Shown: piece by piece, positions 10,982-21,941 of the stretch
Numbering within the stretch: the stretch's first letter is position 1
Layout: the number at the start of each line of letters is the position of its first letter
From: Rhinopithecus roxellana
Taxonomy: Eukaryota; Chordata; Mammalia; Primates; Cercopithecidae
Assembly: GCF_007565055.1 (NCBI RefSeq)
Contig: NC_044558.1
Span: forward strand, 125,228,235-125,292,234
Direction: 5' to 3'
Length of the DNA stretch: 64,000 bases
Program-made: the position numbers and the translations under genes
Notes under the pieces: generated by a model
Database searches by the model: none
What the model was told of the DNA's origin: nothing
Seen by the model: only the letters and a program-made list of their open reading frames with translations

Positions 10982-13900
10982 ATGGCAGGATCAAGTTCAC
11001 ACATAACAATATTAACCTTAAATGTAAATGGACTAAATGCTCCAATTAAAAGACACAGACTGGCAAACTGGATAAAGAGTCAAGACCCATCAGTCTGCTG
11101 TATTCAGGAGACCCATCTCACATGCAGAGACATACATAGGCTCAAAATAAAGGGATGGAGGAAGATCTACCAAGCAAATGGAGAACAAAAAAAAGCAGGG
11201 GTTGCAATCCTTGTCTCTGATAAAACAGACTTTAAACCATCAAAGATCAAAAGAGACAAAGAAGGCCATTACATAATGGTAAAGGGATCAATTCAACAGG
11301 AAGAGCTAACTCTCCTAAATATATATGCACCCAATACAGGAGCACCCAGATTCATAAAGCAAGTCCTTAGGGACTTACAAAGAGACTTAGACTCCCATAC
11401 AATAATCATGGGAGACTTCAACACTCCGCTGTCAACATTAGACAGATCAACGAGACAGAAAGTTAACAAGGATATCCAGGAATTGAACTCATCTCTGCAC
11501 CAAGCGGACCTAATAGACATCTATAGAACTCTCCACCCCAAATCAACAGAATATACATTCTTCTCAGCACCACATCGCACTTATTCCAAAATTGACCACA
11601 TAATTGGAAGTAAAGCACTCCTCAGCAAATGTAAAAGAACAGAAATTATAACAAACTGTCTCTCAGACCACAGTGCAATCAAACTAGAACTCAGGACTAG
11701 GAAACTCAATCAAAACCGCTCCACTACATGGAAACTGAACAACCTGCTCCTGAATGACTACTGGGTACATAACGAAATGAAAGCGGAAATAAAGATGTTC
11801 TTTGAAACCAATGAGAACAAAGATACAACATACCAGAATCTCTGGGACACATTTAAAGCAGTGTGTAGAGGGAAATTTATAGCACTAAATGCCCACAAGA
11901 GAAAGCAGGAAAGATCTAAAATTGACACTCTAACATCACAATTAAAAGAACTAGAGAGGCAAGAGCAAACACATTCAAAAGCTAGCAGAAGGCAAGAAAT
12001 CACTAAGATCAGAGCCGAACTGAAGGAGATAGAGACACAAAAAACCCTCCAAAAAATCAATGAATCCAGGAGTTGGTTTTTTGAAAAGATCAACAAAATT
12101 GACAGACCGCTAGCAAGGCTAATAAAGAAGAAAAGAGAGAGGAATCAAATAGATGCAATAAAAAATGATAAAGGGGATATCACCACTGACCCCACAGAAA
12201 TACAAACTACCATCAGAGAATACTATAAACGCCTCTACGCAAATCAACTAGAAAATCTAGCAGAAATGGATAATTTCCTGGACACTTACACTCTCCCAAG
12301 GCTAAACCAGGAAGAAGTTGAATCCCTGAATAGACCAATAGCAGGCTCTGAAATTGAGGCAACAATTAATAGCCTACCCACCAAAAAAAGTCCAGGACCA
12401 GATGGATTCACAGCTGAATTCTACCAGAGGTACAAGGAGGAGCTGGTACCATTCCTTCTGAAACTATTCCAATCAATAGAAAAAGAGGGAATCCTCCCGA
12501 ACTCATTTTATGAGGCCAACATCATCCTAATACCAAAGCCTGGCAGAGACACAACAAAAAAAGAGAATTTTAGACCAATATCCCTGATGAACATTGATGC
12601 AAAAATTCTCAATAAAATACTGGCAAACCGGATTCAGCAGCACATCAAAAAGCTTATCCACCATGATCAAGTGGGCTTCATCCCTGGGATGCAAGGCTGG
12701 TTCAACATTCGCAAATCAATAAACGTAATCCAGCATATAAACAGAACCAAAGACAAGAACCACATGATTGTCTCAATAGATGCAGAAAAGGCTTTTGACA
12801 AAATTCAACAGCCCTTCATGCTAAAAACGCTCAATAAATTCGGTATTGATGGAACGTATCTCAAAATAATAAGAGCCATTTATGACAAACCCACAGCTAA
12901 TATCATACTGAATGGGCAAAAACTGGAAAAATTCCCTTTGAAAACTGGCACAAGACAGGGATGCCCTCTCTCACCACTCCTATTCAACATAGTCTTGGAA
13001 GTTCTGGCTAGGGCAATCAGGAAAGAGAAAGAAATCAAGGGTATCCAGTTAGGAAAAGAAGAAGTCAAATTGTCCCTGTTTGCAGATGACATGATTGTAT
13101 ATTTAGAAAACCCCATCGTCTCAGCCCAAAATCTCCTTAAGCTGATAAGCAACTTCAGCAAAGTCTCAGGATACAAAATTAATGTGCAAAAATCACAAGC
13201 ATTCTTATACACCAGTAACAGACAAGCAGAGAGCCAAATCAGGAATGAACTTCCATTCACAATTGCTTCAAAGAGAATAAAATACCTAGGAATCCAGCTT
13301 ACAAGGGATGTAAAGGACCTCTTCAAGGAGAATTACAAAACACTGCTCAGTGAAATAAAAGAGGACACAAACAAATGGAAGAACATACCATGCTCATGGA
13401 TAGGAATAATCAATATCGTGAAAATGGCCATACTCCCCAAGGTTATTTATAGATTCAATGCCATCCCCATCAAGCTACCAATGACTTTCTTCACAGAATT
13501 GGAAAAAACTGCTTTAAAGTTCATATGGAACCAAAAAAGAGCCCGCATTGCCAAGGCTATCCTAAGTCAAAGGGATAAAGCTGGAGGCGTCACGCTACCT
13601 GACTTCAAACTATACTACAAGGCTACAGTAACCAAAACAGCATGGTACTGGTACCAAAACAGAGCTATAGACCAATGGAACAGAACAGAGTCCTCAGAAA
13701 TAATACCGCACATCTACAGCCATCTGATCTTTGACAAACCTGAGAGAAACAAGAAATGGGGAAAGGATTCCCTATTTAATAAATGGTGCTGGGAAAATTG
13801 GCTAGCCATAAGTAGAAAGCTGAAACTGGATCCTTTCCTTACCCCTTATACGAAGATTAATTCAAGATGGATTAGAGACTTAAATGTTAGACCTAATACC

Positions 13901-14674
13901 ATAAAAACCCTAGAAGAAAATCAAGGTAGTACCATTCAGGACATAGGCATGGGCAAGGACTTCATGTCTAAAACACCAAAAGCAACGGCAGCAAAAGCCA
14001 AAATTGACAAATGGGATCTAATTAAACTAAATAGCTTTTGCACAGCAAAAGAAACTACCATCAGAGTGAATAGGCAACCTACAGAATGGGAGAAAATTTT
14101 TGCAACCTACTCATCTGACAAAGGGCTAATATCCAGAATCTACAAAGAACTCAAACAAATTTACCAGAAAAAAACAAACAACCCCATCAACAAGTGGGCA
14201 AAGGATATGAACAGACATTTGTCAAAAGAAGACATTCATACAGCCAACAGACACATGAAAAAATGCTCATCGTCACTCGCCATCAGAGAAATGCAAATCA
14301 AAACCACAATGAGATACCATCTCACACCAGTTAGAATGGCAATCATTAAGAAGTCAGGAAACAACAGGTGTTGGAGAGGATGTGGAGAAGTAGGAACACT
14401 TTTACACTGTTGGTGGGATTGTAAACTAGTTCAACCATTATGGAAAACAGTATGGCAATTCCTCAAGGATCTAGAACTAGATGTACCATATGACCCAGCC
14501 ATCCCACTACTGGGTATATACCCAAAGGATTATAAATTATTCTACTACAAAGACACATGCACACGTATGTTTATTGCGGCACTATTCACAATAGCAAAGA
14601 CTTGGAATCAACCCAAATGTCCATCTGTGACAGACTGGATTAAGAAAATGTGGCACATATACACCATGGAATAA
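10982..14674 (+). CDS. L1-3 ORF2p, endonuclease/reverse transcriptase, truncated by 45 aa
   Basis: A 1230-codon frame starting 63 bases after ORF1. The apurinic-like endonuclease domain has N14 (LTLNVNG), E43 (IQETHL), the GDFNTPL motif and SDHSA near residue 228. The RT domain includes SPGPDGFTAEFYQ, SIDAEKAFDKIQ, GTRQGCPLSPLLF and the catalytic F-A-D-D at residues 700-703. The Cys-rich motif is C-X3-C-X7-H-X4-C at 1130-1147. ORF2p nicks DNA at TT/AAAA-like sites and reverse-transcribes L1 RNA there. A TAC to TAA change at 14672-14674 stops it at codon 1231, whereas the frame would otherwise run to TGA 14807-14809 (1275 aa, the usual length). All catalytic motifs and the Cys-rich motif lie upstream of the stop. 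Whether the shortened protein works is unknown. Confidence 0.95.
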   Translation: MAGSSSHITILTLNVNGLNAPIKRHRLANWIKSQDPSVCCIQETHLTCRDIHRLKIKGWRKIYQANGEQKKAGVAILVSDKTDFKPSKIKRDKEGHYIMVKGSIQQEELTLLNIYAPNTGAPRFIKQVLRDLQRDLDSHTIIMGDFNTPLSTLDRSTRQKVNKDIQELNSSLHQADLIDIYRTLHPKSTEYTFFSAPHRTYSKIDHIIGSKALLSKCKRTEIITNCLSDHSAIKLELRTRKLNQNRSTTWKLNNLLLNDYWVHNEMKAEIKMFFETNENKDTTYQNLWDTFKAVCRGKFIALNAHKRKQERSKIDTLTSQLKELERQEQTHSKASRRQEITKIRAELKEIETQKTLQKINESRSWFFEKINKIDRPLARLIKKKRERNQIDAIKNDKGDITTDPTEIQTTIREYYKRLYANQLENLAEMDNFLDTYTLPRLNQEEVESLNRPIAGSEIEATINSLPTKKSPGPDGFTAEFYQRYKEELVPFLLKLFQSIEKEGILPNSFYEANIILIPKPGRDTTKKENFRPISLMNIDAKILNKILANRIQQHIKKLIHHDQVGFIPGMQGWFNIRKSINVIQHINRTKDKNHMIVSIDAEKAFDKIQQPFMLKTLNKFGIDGTYLKIIRAIYDKPTANIILNGQKLEKFPLKTGTRQGCPLSPLLFNIVLEVLARAIRKEKEIKGIQLGKEEVKLSLFADDMIVYLENPIVSAQNLLKLISNFSKVSGYKINVQKSQAFLYTSNRQAESQIRNELPFTIASKRIKYLGIQLTRDVKDLFKENYKTLLSEIKEDTNKWKNIPCSWIGIINIVKMAILPKVIYRFNAIPIKLPMTFFTELEKTALKFIWNQKRARIAKAILSQRDKAGGVTLPDFKLYYKATVTKTAWYWYQNRAIDQWNRTESSEIIPHIYSHLIFDKPERNKKWGKDSLFNKWCWENWLAISRKLKLDPFLTPYTKINSRWIRDLNVRPNTIKTLEENQGSTIQDIGMGKDFMSKTPKATAAKAKIDKWDLIKLNSFCTAKETTIRVNRQPTEWEKIFATYSSDKGLISRIYKELKQIYQKKTNNPINKWAKDMNRHLSKEDIHTANRHMKKCSSSLAIREMQIKTTMRYHLTPVRMAIIKKSGNNRCWRGCGEVGTLLHCWWDCKLVQPLWKTVWQFLKDLELDVPYDPAIPLLGIYPKDYKLFYYKDTCTRMFIAALFTIAKTWNQPKCPSVTDWIKKMWHIYTME

Positions 14675-14809
14675 TATGCAGCCATAAAAAAGGATGAGTT
14701 TGCGTCCTTTGTAGGGACATGGATGCAGCTGGAAACCATCATTCTTAGCAAACTATCACAAGAAGAGAAAACCAGACACCGCATGTTCTCACTCATAGGT
14801 GGGAACTGA

Positions 14810-15057
14810 ACAATGAGATCACTTGGACTCGGGAAGGGGAACATCACGCACTGGGGCCTATCATGGGGAGGGGGGAGGGGGGAGGAGGGAAGGATTGCAT
14901 TGGGGAGTTATACATGATATAAATGATGAATTGATGGGTGCTGACGAGTTGATGGGTGCAGCACAGCAACATGGCATAAGTATACATATGTAACAAACCT
15001 GCACGTTATGCACATGTACGCTAGAACTTAAAGTATAATAAAAAAAAAAAAAAAAAA
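14810..15057 (+). other. L1-3 3'UTR, polypurine tract and first poly(A)
   Basis: The 3'UTR follows the ancestral ORF2 stop. It holds a G-run polypurine tract at 14865-14893 (four or more G runs, potentially quadruplex-forming), the OWM-type repeats TTGATGGGTGC, the conserved end TAGAACTTAAAGTATAAT, an AATAAA signal and a poly(A) run at 15038-15057. Confidence 0.9.
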
Positions 15058-15102
15058 GCTAGAGGTAAAAAAGCTAGACTGTTAAAAATAAATAAATAAA
15101 TA
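15058..15102 (+). other. Probable 3' transduction of L1-3 plus second A-rich tail
   Basis: Between the L1-3 poly(A) and the right target duplication lie 26 non-L1 bases (15058-15083, starting GCTAGAGG and ending AGACTGTT) followed by a second tail of AAAT repeats. This is the layout left when an L1 transcript reads through its own poly(A) signal and carries flanking DNA along. The same 26 bases recur at 17448-17473, but not at 19800-19855. Confidence 0.7.
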
Positions 15103-15108
15103 AATAAA

Positions 15109-17190
15109 CGTAATCCAACATATAAACAGAACCAAAGACAAGAACCACATGATTATCTCAATAGATGCAGAAAAGGGTTTTGACAAAATTCAACAGCCCT
15201 TCATGCTAAAAACGCTCAATAAATTCGGTATTGATGGAAGGTACCTCAAAATAATAAGAGCTATTTATGACAAACCCACAGCTAATATCATTCTGAATGG
15301 GCAAAAACTGGAAAAATTCCCTTTGAAAACTGGCACAAGACAGGGATGCCCTCTCTCACCACTCCTATTCAACATAGTCTTGGAAGTTCTGGCTAGGGCA
15401 ATCAGGAAAGAGAAAGAAATCAAGGGTATCCAGTTAGGAAAAGAAGAAGTCAAATTGTCCCTGTTTGCAGATGACATGATTGTATATTTAGAAAACCCCA
15501 TCGTCTCAGCCCAAAATCTCCTTAAGCTGATAAGCAACTTCAGCAAAGTCTCAGGATACAAAATTAATGTGCAAAAATCACAAGCATTCTTATACACCAG
15601 TAACAGACAAGCAGAGAGCCAAATCAGGAATGAACTTCCATTCACAATTGCTTCAAAGAGAATAAAATACCTAGGAATCCAGCTTACAAGGGATGTAAAG
15701 GACCTCTTCAAGGAGAACTACAAACCACTGCTCAGTGCAATCAAAGAGGACACAAACAAATGGAAGAACATACCATGCTCATGGAAAGGAAGAATCAATA
15801 TCGTGAAAATGGCCATACTGCCCAAGGTTATTTATAGATTCAATGCCATCCCCATCAAGCTACCAATGACTTTCTTCACAGAACTGGAAAAAACTGCTTT
15901 AAAGTTCATATGGAACCAAAAAAGAGCCCGCATTGCCAAGGCAATCCTAAGTCAAAAGGACAAAGCTGGAGGCGTCACGCTACCTGACTTCAAACTATAC
16001 TACAAGGCTACAGTAACCAAAACAGCATGGTACTGGTACCAAAACAGAGATATAGACCAATGGAACAGAACAGAGTCCTCAGAAATAATACCACACATCT
16101 ACAGCCATCTGATCTTTGACAAACCTGAGAGAAACAAGAAATGGGGAAAGGATTCCCTATTTAATAAATGGTGCTGGGAAAATTGGCTAGCCATAAGTAG
16201 AAAGCTGAAACTGGATCCTTTCCTTACCCCTTATACGAAGATTAATTCAAGATGGATTAGAGACTTAAATGTTAGACCTAATACCATAAAAACCCTAGAA
16301 GAAAATCTAGGTAGTACCATTCAGGACATAGGCATGGGCAAGGACTTCATGTCTAAAACACCAAAAGCAACGGCAGCAAAAGCCAGAATTGACAAATGGG
16401 ATCTAATTAAACTAAAGTGCTTTTGCACAGCAAAAGAAACTACCATCAGAGTGAGCAGGCAACCTACAGAATGGGAGAAAATTTTTGCAACCTACTCATC
16501 TGACAAAGGGCTAATATCCAGAATCTACAAAGAATTCAAACAAATATACAAGAAAAAAACAACCCCATCAAAAAGTGGGGAAAGGATATGAACAGACATT
16601 TCTCAAAAGAAGACATTCATACAGCCAACAGACACATGAAAAAATGCTCATCATCACTCGCCATCAGAGAAATGCAAATCAAAACCACAATGAGATACCA
16701 TCTCACACCAGTTAGAATGGCAATCATTAAGAAGTCAGGAAACAACAGGTGTTGGAGAGGATGTGGAGAAATAGGAACACTTTTACACTGTTGGTGGGAT
16801 TGTAAACTAGTTCAACCATTATGGAAAACAGTATGGCAATTCCTCAAGGATCTAGAACTAGAGGTACCATATGACCCAGCCATCCCACTACTGGGTATAT
16901 ACCCAAAGGATTATAAATTATTCTACTACAAAGACACATGCACACGTATGTTTATTGCGGCACTATTCACAATAGCAAAGACTTGGAATCAACCCAAATG
17001 TCCATCTGTGACAGACTGGATTAAGAAAATGTGGCACATATACACCATGGAATACTATGCAGCCATAAAAAAGGATGAGTTTGCGTCCTTTGTAGGGACA
17101 TGGATGCAGCTGGAAACCATCATTCTTAGCAAACTATCACAAGAACAGAAAACCAAACACCGCATGTTCTCACTCATAGGTGGGAACTGA
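15109..17190 (+). pseudogene. L1 ORF2 3' part in unit 2 (RT to C-terminus)
   Basis: Headless ORF2 beginning in the RT domain (MIISIDAEKGFDKIQ at 15149) with the RT active-site F-A-D-D intact and continuing through the Cys-rich C-X3-C-X7-H-X4-C. Loss of 4 bases in a CAAA repeat near 16560 shifts the frame, so the C-terminal 200 codons are read from 16588 to 17190 in another frame. The normal C-terminus (SLIGGN) is present. Unit 3 shares the frameshift; L1-3 and L1-6 do not, so it was a property of L1-2 before duplication. Confidence 0.92.
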
Positions 17191-17245
17191 ACAATGAGAT
17201 CACTTGGACTCGGGAAGGGGAACATCACGCACTGGGGCATATCAT

Positions 17246-17274
17246 GGGGAGGGGGGAGGGGGGAGGAGGGAGGG
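17246..17274 (+). other. G-rich polypurine tract in L1 3'UTR (unit 2)
   Basis: Runs of 4, 6, 6, 2, 3 and 3 G separated by single A, matching the tract at 14865-14893 and at 37039-37067. The unit 3 tract (about 19636-19658) is shorter and interrupted by a C. Such tracts are a known feature of L1 3'UTRs and can fold into G-quadruplexes. Confidence 0.8.
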
Positions 17275-17499
17275 ATTGCATTGGGGAGTTATACATGATA
17301 TAAATGATGAATTGATGGGTGCTGACGAGTTGATGGGTGCAGCACACCAACATGGCATAAGTATACATATGTAACAAACCTGCACGTTATGCACATGTAC
17401 CCTAGAACTTAAAGTATAATAAAGAAAAAAAAAAAAAAAAAAAAAAAGCTAGAGGTAAAAAAGCTAGACTGTTAAAAAAATAAAATAAAATAAAATAAA

Positions 17500-19581
17500 C
17501 GTAATCCAACATATAAACAGAACCAAAGACAAGAACCACATGATTATCTCAATAGATGCAGAAAAGGGTTTTGACAAAATTCAACAGCCCTTCATGCTAA
17601 AAACGCTCAATAAATTCGGTATTGATGGAAGGTACCTCAAAATAATAAGAGCTATTTATGACAAACCCACAGCTAATATCATTCTGAATGGGCAAAAACT
17701 GGAAAAATTCCCTTTGAAAACTGGCACAAGACAGGGATGCCCTCTCTCACCACTCCTATTCAACATAGTCTTGGAAGTTCTGGCTAGGGCAATCAGGAAA
17801 GAGAAAGAAATCAAGGGTATCCAGTTAGGAAAAGAAGAAGTCAAATTGTCCCTGTTTGCAGATGACATGATTGTATATTTAGAAAACCCCATCGTCTCAG
17901 CCCAAAATCTCCTTAAGCTGATAAGCAACTTCAGCAAAGTCTCAGGATACAAAATTAATGTGCAAAAATCACAAGCATTCTTATACACCAGTAACAGACA
18001 AGCAGAGAGCCAAATCAGGAATGAACTTCCATTCACAATTGCTTCAAAGAGAATAAAATACCTAGGAATCCAGCTTACAAGGGATGTAAAGGACCTCTTC
18101 AAGGAGAACTACAAACCACTGCTCAGTGCAATCAAAGAGGACACAAACAAATGGAAGAACATACCATGCTCATGGAAAGGAAGAATCAATATCGTGAAAA
18201 TGGCCATACTGCCCAAGGTTATTTATAGATTCAATGCCATCCCCATCAAGCTACCAATGACTTTCTTCACAGAACTGGAAAAAACTGCTTTAAAGTTCAT
18301 ATGGAACCAAAAAAGAGCCCGCATTGCCAAGGCAATCCTAAGTCAAAAGGACAAAGCTGGAGGCGTCACGCTACCTGACTTCAAACTATACTACAAGGCT
18401 ACAGTAACCAAAACAGCATGGTACTGGTACCAAAACAGAGATATAGACCAATGGAACAGAACAGAGTCCTCAGAAATAATACCACACATCTACAGCCATC
18501 TGATCTTTGACAAACCTGAGAGAAACAAGAAATGGGGAAAGGATTCCCTATTTAATAAATGGTGCTGGGAAAATTGGCTAGCCATAAGTAGAAAGCTGAA
18601 ACTGGATCCTTTCCTTACCCCTTATGCGAAGATTAATTCAAGATGGATTAGAGACTTAAATGTTAGACCTAATACCATAAAAACCCTAGAAGAAAATCTA
18701 GGTAGTACCATTCAGGACATAGGCATGGGCAAGGACTTCATGTCTAAAACACCAAAAGCAACGGCAGCAAAAGCCAGAATTGACAAATGGGATCTAATTA
18801 AACTAAAGTGCTTTTGCACAGCAAAAGAAACTACCATCAGAGTGAGCAGGCAACCTACAGAATGGGAGAAAATTTTTGCAACCTACTCATCTGACAAAGG
18901 GCTAATATCCAGAATCTACAAAGAACTCAAACAAATATACAAGAAAAAAACAACCCCATCAAAAAGTGGGGAAAGGATATGAACAGACATTTCTCAAAAG
19001 AAGACATTCATACAGCCAACAGACACATGAAAAAATGCTCATCATCACTCGCCATCAGAGAAATGCAAATCAAAACCACAATGAGATACCATCTCACACC
19101 AGTTAGAATGGCAATCATTAAGAAGTCAGGAAACAACAGGTGTTGGAGAGGATGTGGAGAAATAGGAACACTTTTACACTGTTGGTGGGATTGTAAACTA
19201 GTTCAACCATTATGGAAAACAGTATGGCAATTCCTCAAGGATCTAGAACTAGATGTACCATATGACCCAGCCATCCCACTACTGGGTATATACCCAAAGG
19301 ATTATAAATTATTCTACTACAAAGACACATGCACACGTATGTTTATTGCGGCACTATTCACAATAGCAAAGACTTGGAATCAACCCAAATGTCCATCTGT
19401 GACAGACTGGATTAAGAAAATGTGGCACATATACACCATGGAATACTATGCAGCCATAAAAAAGGATGAGTTTGCGTCCTTTGTAGGGACATGGATGCAG
19501 CTGGAAACCATCATTCTTAGCAAACTATCACAAGAACAGAAAACCAAACACCGCATGTTCTCACTCATAGGTGGGAACTGA
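17500..19581 (+). pseudogene. L1-2 ORF2, 3' part (RT to C-terminus)
   Basis: Continuation of the ORF2 interrupted at 8909. The RT palm with F-A-D-D is open from 17540 to 18982. The 4-base loss near 18951 then shifts the frame, and the C-terminal section including the Cys-rich motif is read from 18979 to 19581. It is not translatable as part of ORF2, being separated from the upstream portion by L1-3 and unit 2. Confidence 0.92.
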
Positions 19582-19817
19582 ACAATGAGATCACTTGGAC
19601 TCGGGAAAGGGAACATCACACACTGGGGCCTATCATGGGGACGGGGGAGGAGGGAGGGATTGCATTGTGGAGTTATACATGATATAAATGATGAATTGAT
19701 GGGTGCTGACGAGTTGATGGGTGCAGCACACCAACATGGCATAAGTATACATATGTAACAAACCTGCACGTTATGCACATGTACCCTAGAACTTAAAGTA
19801 TAATAAAAATAAATGAA

Positions 19818-19854
<37 letters not shown>
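17500..19854 (+). mobile_element. Unit 3: authentic 3' portion of L1-2
   Basis: The last copy of the array runs from the L1-3 target position in ORF2 to an AAAT-repeat tail (19803-19854) that abuts the right target duplication of L1-2 at 19855. Its 3'UTR lacks the 26-base insert and has private features (GAAAGGGAACATCACAC, short G tract, TTGTGGAG). It therefore represents the original 3' half of L1-2. In the translated parts it differs from unit 2 at only three residues that I could see. Confidence 0.9.
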
Positions 19855-19856
<2 letters not shown>

Positions 19857-19868
19857 AACCAGCACAAG
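19855..19868 (+). repeat. Target-site duplication of L1-2, right copy
   Basis: AAAACCAGCACAAG, identical to 5037-5050, after which L1-1 ORF2 resumes (GCAAGGATGCCCTCTCTC, the RT motif encoding RQGCPLS in intact copies). Confidence 0.93.
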
Positions 19869-21923
19869 GCAAGGATGCCCTCTCTCACCACTCCTATTCA
19901 ACATAGTGTTGGAAATTCTGGCCAGGGCAATCAGGCAAGAGAAAGAAGTAAAGGGTATTCAATTAGAAAAAGAGGAAGTCAAATTCTCCCTGTTTGCAGA
20001 TGACATGACTGTATATTTAGAAAACCCCATCGTCTCAGCCTAAAAGTCTCCTTAAGCTGATAAGAAACTTCAGCAAAGTCTACGGAAACAAAATCAATAT
20101 GTAACAATCACAAGTATTCCTATACATCAATAACAAACAGAGAGTCAAATCATGAGTGAACTCCCATTCACAATTGCAACAAAGAGAATAAAATACCTAG
20201 GAATCCAACTTACAATGGATGTGAAGGACTTCTTCAAGGAGAACTACAAAACACTGCTCAACAAAATCAAAGAGGACACAAACAAATGGAAGAACATTTC
20301 ATGCTCATGGATAGAAAGAATCAATATCATGAAAATGACCATACTGCCCAAAATAATTTATAGATTCAATACCATCCCCATCAAGCTACCAATTATTTTC
20401 TTCACAAAGTTGGAAAAAACTACTTTAAAGTTCATATGGAACTAAAAAAGAGCTAGCATTGCCAAGACAATCCTAAGCAAATAGAACAAAGCAGGAGGCA
20501 TCACGCTACCTGACTTCAAACTATACTAAAGGCTACAGTAACCAAAACAGCATGGCACTGGTACCAAAATGATATACAGACCAATGGAACAGAACGGAGG
20601 CCTCAGAAATAACACCACAAAGCTACAATCATCTGATCTTTGACAAACCTGACAAAAACAAGAAATGGGGAAAGGATTCCCTATTTAATAAATGGTGCTG
20701 GGAAAACTGGCTAGCCATATGTAGAAAGCTGAAACTGGACCCCTTCCTTACACCTTATAGAAAAATTAATTCAAGATGGATTAAAGATTTAAATGTCAGA
20801 CCTAAAACCATAAAATCCATGGAAGAAAACCTAGGCAATACCATTCAGGACATACGCATGGGCAAGGACTTATGACTAAAACACCAAAAGCAATGGCAAT
20901 AAAAGCCAAAATAGAAAAATGGAATCTAATTAAACGAAGGAACTTCTGCACAGCAAAAGAAACTACCATCAGAGTGAACAGGCAACCTACAGAATGGGAG
21001 AAAATTTTTGCACTCTACCCATTCGATAAAGGGCTAATATCCAGAATCTACTAAGAACTTAAACAAATTTACAACAAAAAAAACAACCCCACCAACAAGT
21101 GGGCAAAGGATATGAGCAGACATTTCTCAAAAGAAGACATTTATGCAGCCAACAGACATATGAAAAAATGCTCATTATTACTGGTCATCAGAGAAATGCA
21201 AATCAAAACCACAATGAGATACCATCTCATGCCAGTTAGAATGGTGATCATTAAGAAGTAAGGAAACAGCAGATGCTGGCGAGGATGTGGAGAAATAGGA
21301 ACACTTTTACACTGTTGGTGGGAGTGTAAATTTGTTCAACCATTGTGGAAGACAGTGTGGTGATTCCTCAAGGATCTAGAAATAGAAATACTATTTGACC
21401 CAGCAATCCCATTACTGGGTATATATCCAAAGGATTATAAATCATGCTACTATAAAGACACATGCACACATATGTTTATTGTGGCACTATTCACAAGAGC
21501 AAAGACTGGGAACCAACCAAATGTCCATTAATGATAGACTGGATTAAGAAAATGCAGTACATATGTACCACGGAATACTATGCAGTCATAAAAAAGGATG
21601 AGTTCATGTCCTTTGCAGGGACGTTGATGAAGCTGGAAACCATCATTCTCAGCAAACTATCACAAGGACAGAAAACCAAACACTACATGTTCTCACTCAT
21701 AGGTGGGAATTGAACAGTGAGATCACTTGGACACAGGGAGGGGAACATCACACACTGGGGCGTGTCAGGGAGTGGGGGCCTGGGGGGAGGGATAGCATTA
21801 GGAGAAATACCTAATGTAAATGAAGAGTTGATGGGTGCAGTAAACTAACATAACATGTATACCTATGTATCAAACCTGCATGTTGTGCACATGTACCCTA
21901 GAACTTAAAGTATAATTTAAAAG
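19869..21923 (+). mobile_element. L1-1, 3' portion: RT to 3'UTR of the old outer L1
   Basis: ORF2 resumes where 5050 left off, with F-A-D-D-M-T at 19997 and many stops or shifts (TAA at 20041, a lost base near 20527). The open pieces 20152-20445, 20872-21054 and 21462-21713 are fragments of one dead ORF2. The 3'UTR (GGACACAGGGAGGGGAACATC to TAGAACTTAAAGTATAAT) has the older primate L1PA form (CCTAATGTAAATG) rather than the form with doubled TTGATGGGTGC. AAAGTAACA at 21924-21932 repeats 3939-3947 and is a candidate target duplication. Confidence 0.93.
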
Positions 21924-21941
21924 AAAGTAACATAAAATAAA

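Larger units (their letters stand above)
15109..17499 (+). mobile_element. Duplicated L1 unit 2: hybrid L1-2/L1-3 3' segment (~2.39 kb)
   Basis: It starts at CGTAATCC, the same L1 ORF2 position as 12724 (L1-3) and 17500 (unit 3). From 15117 to ~17156 it carries unit-3-type bases, including GGGTTTTGAC, GAAATAGGAAC and the 4-base deletion near 16560. From ~17217 it carries L1-3-type bases (GAAGGGGAACATCACGC, the long G tract, the 26-base non-L1 insert). This is what a single unequal crossover between the 3' ends of L1-3 and L1-2 would leave. Confidence 0.9.

Noticed and set aside
12880..13326. 148-codon minus-strand frame opposite the RT domain, repeated at 15265, 17656 and 35054
   Set aside because: A shadow of the ORF2 coding strand that recurs only because the L1 copies are near-identical. 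It has no start context or known product.
15109..19854. Possible satellite array or CRISPR-like repeat structure
   Set aside because: The ~2.39-kb units are L1 ORF2/3'UTR segments. There are no short regularly spaced repeats, and the genome is primate.
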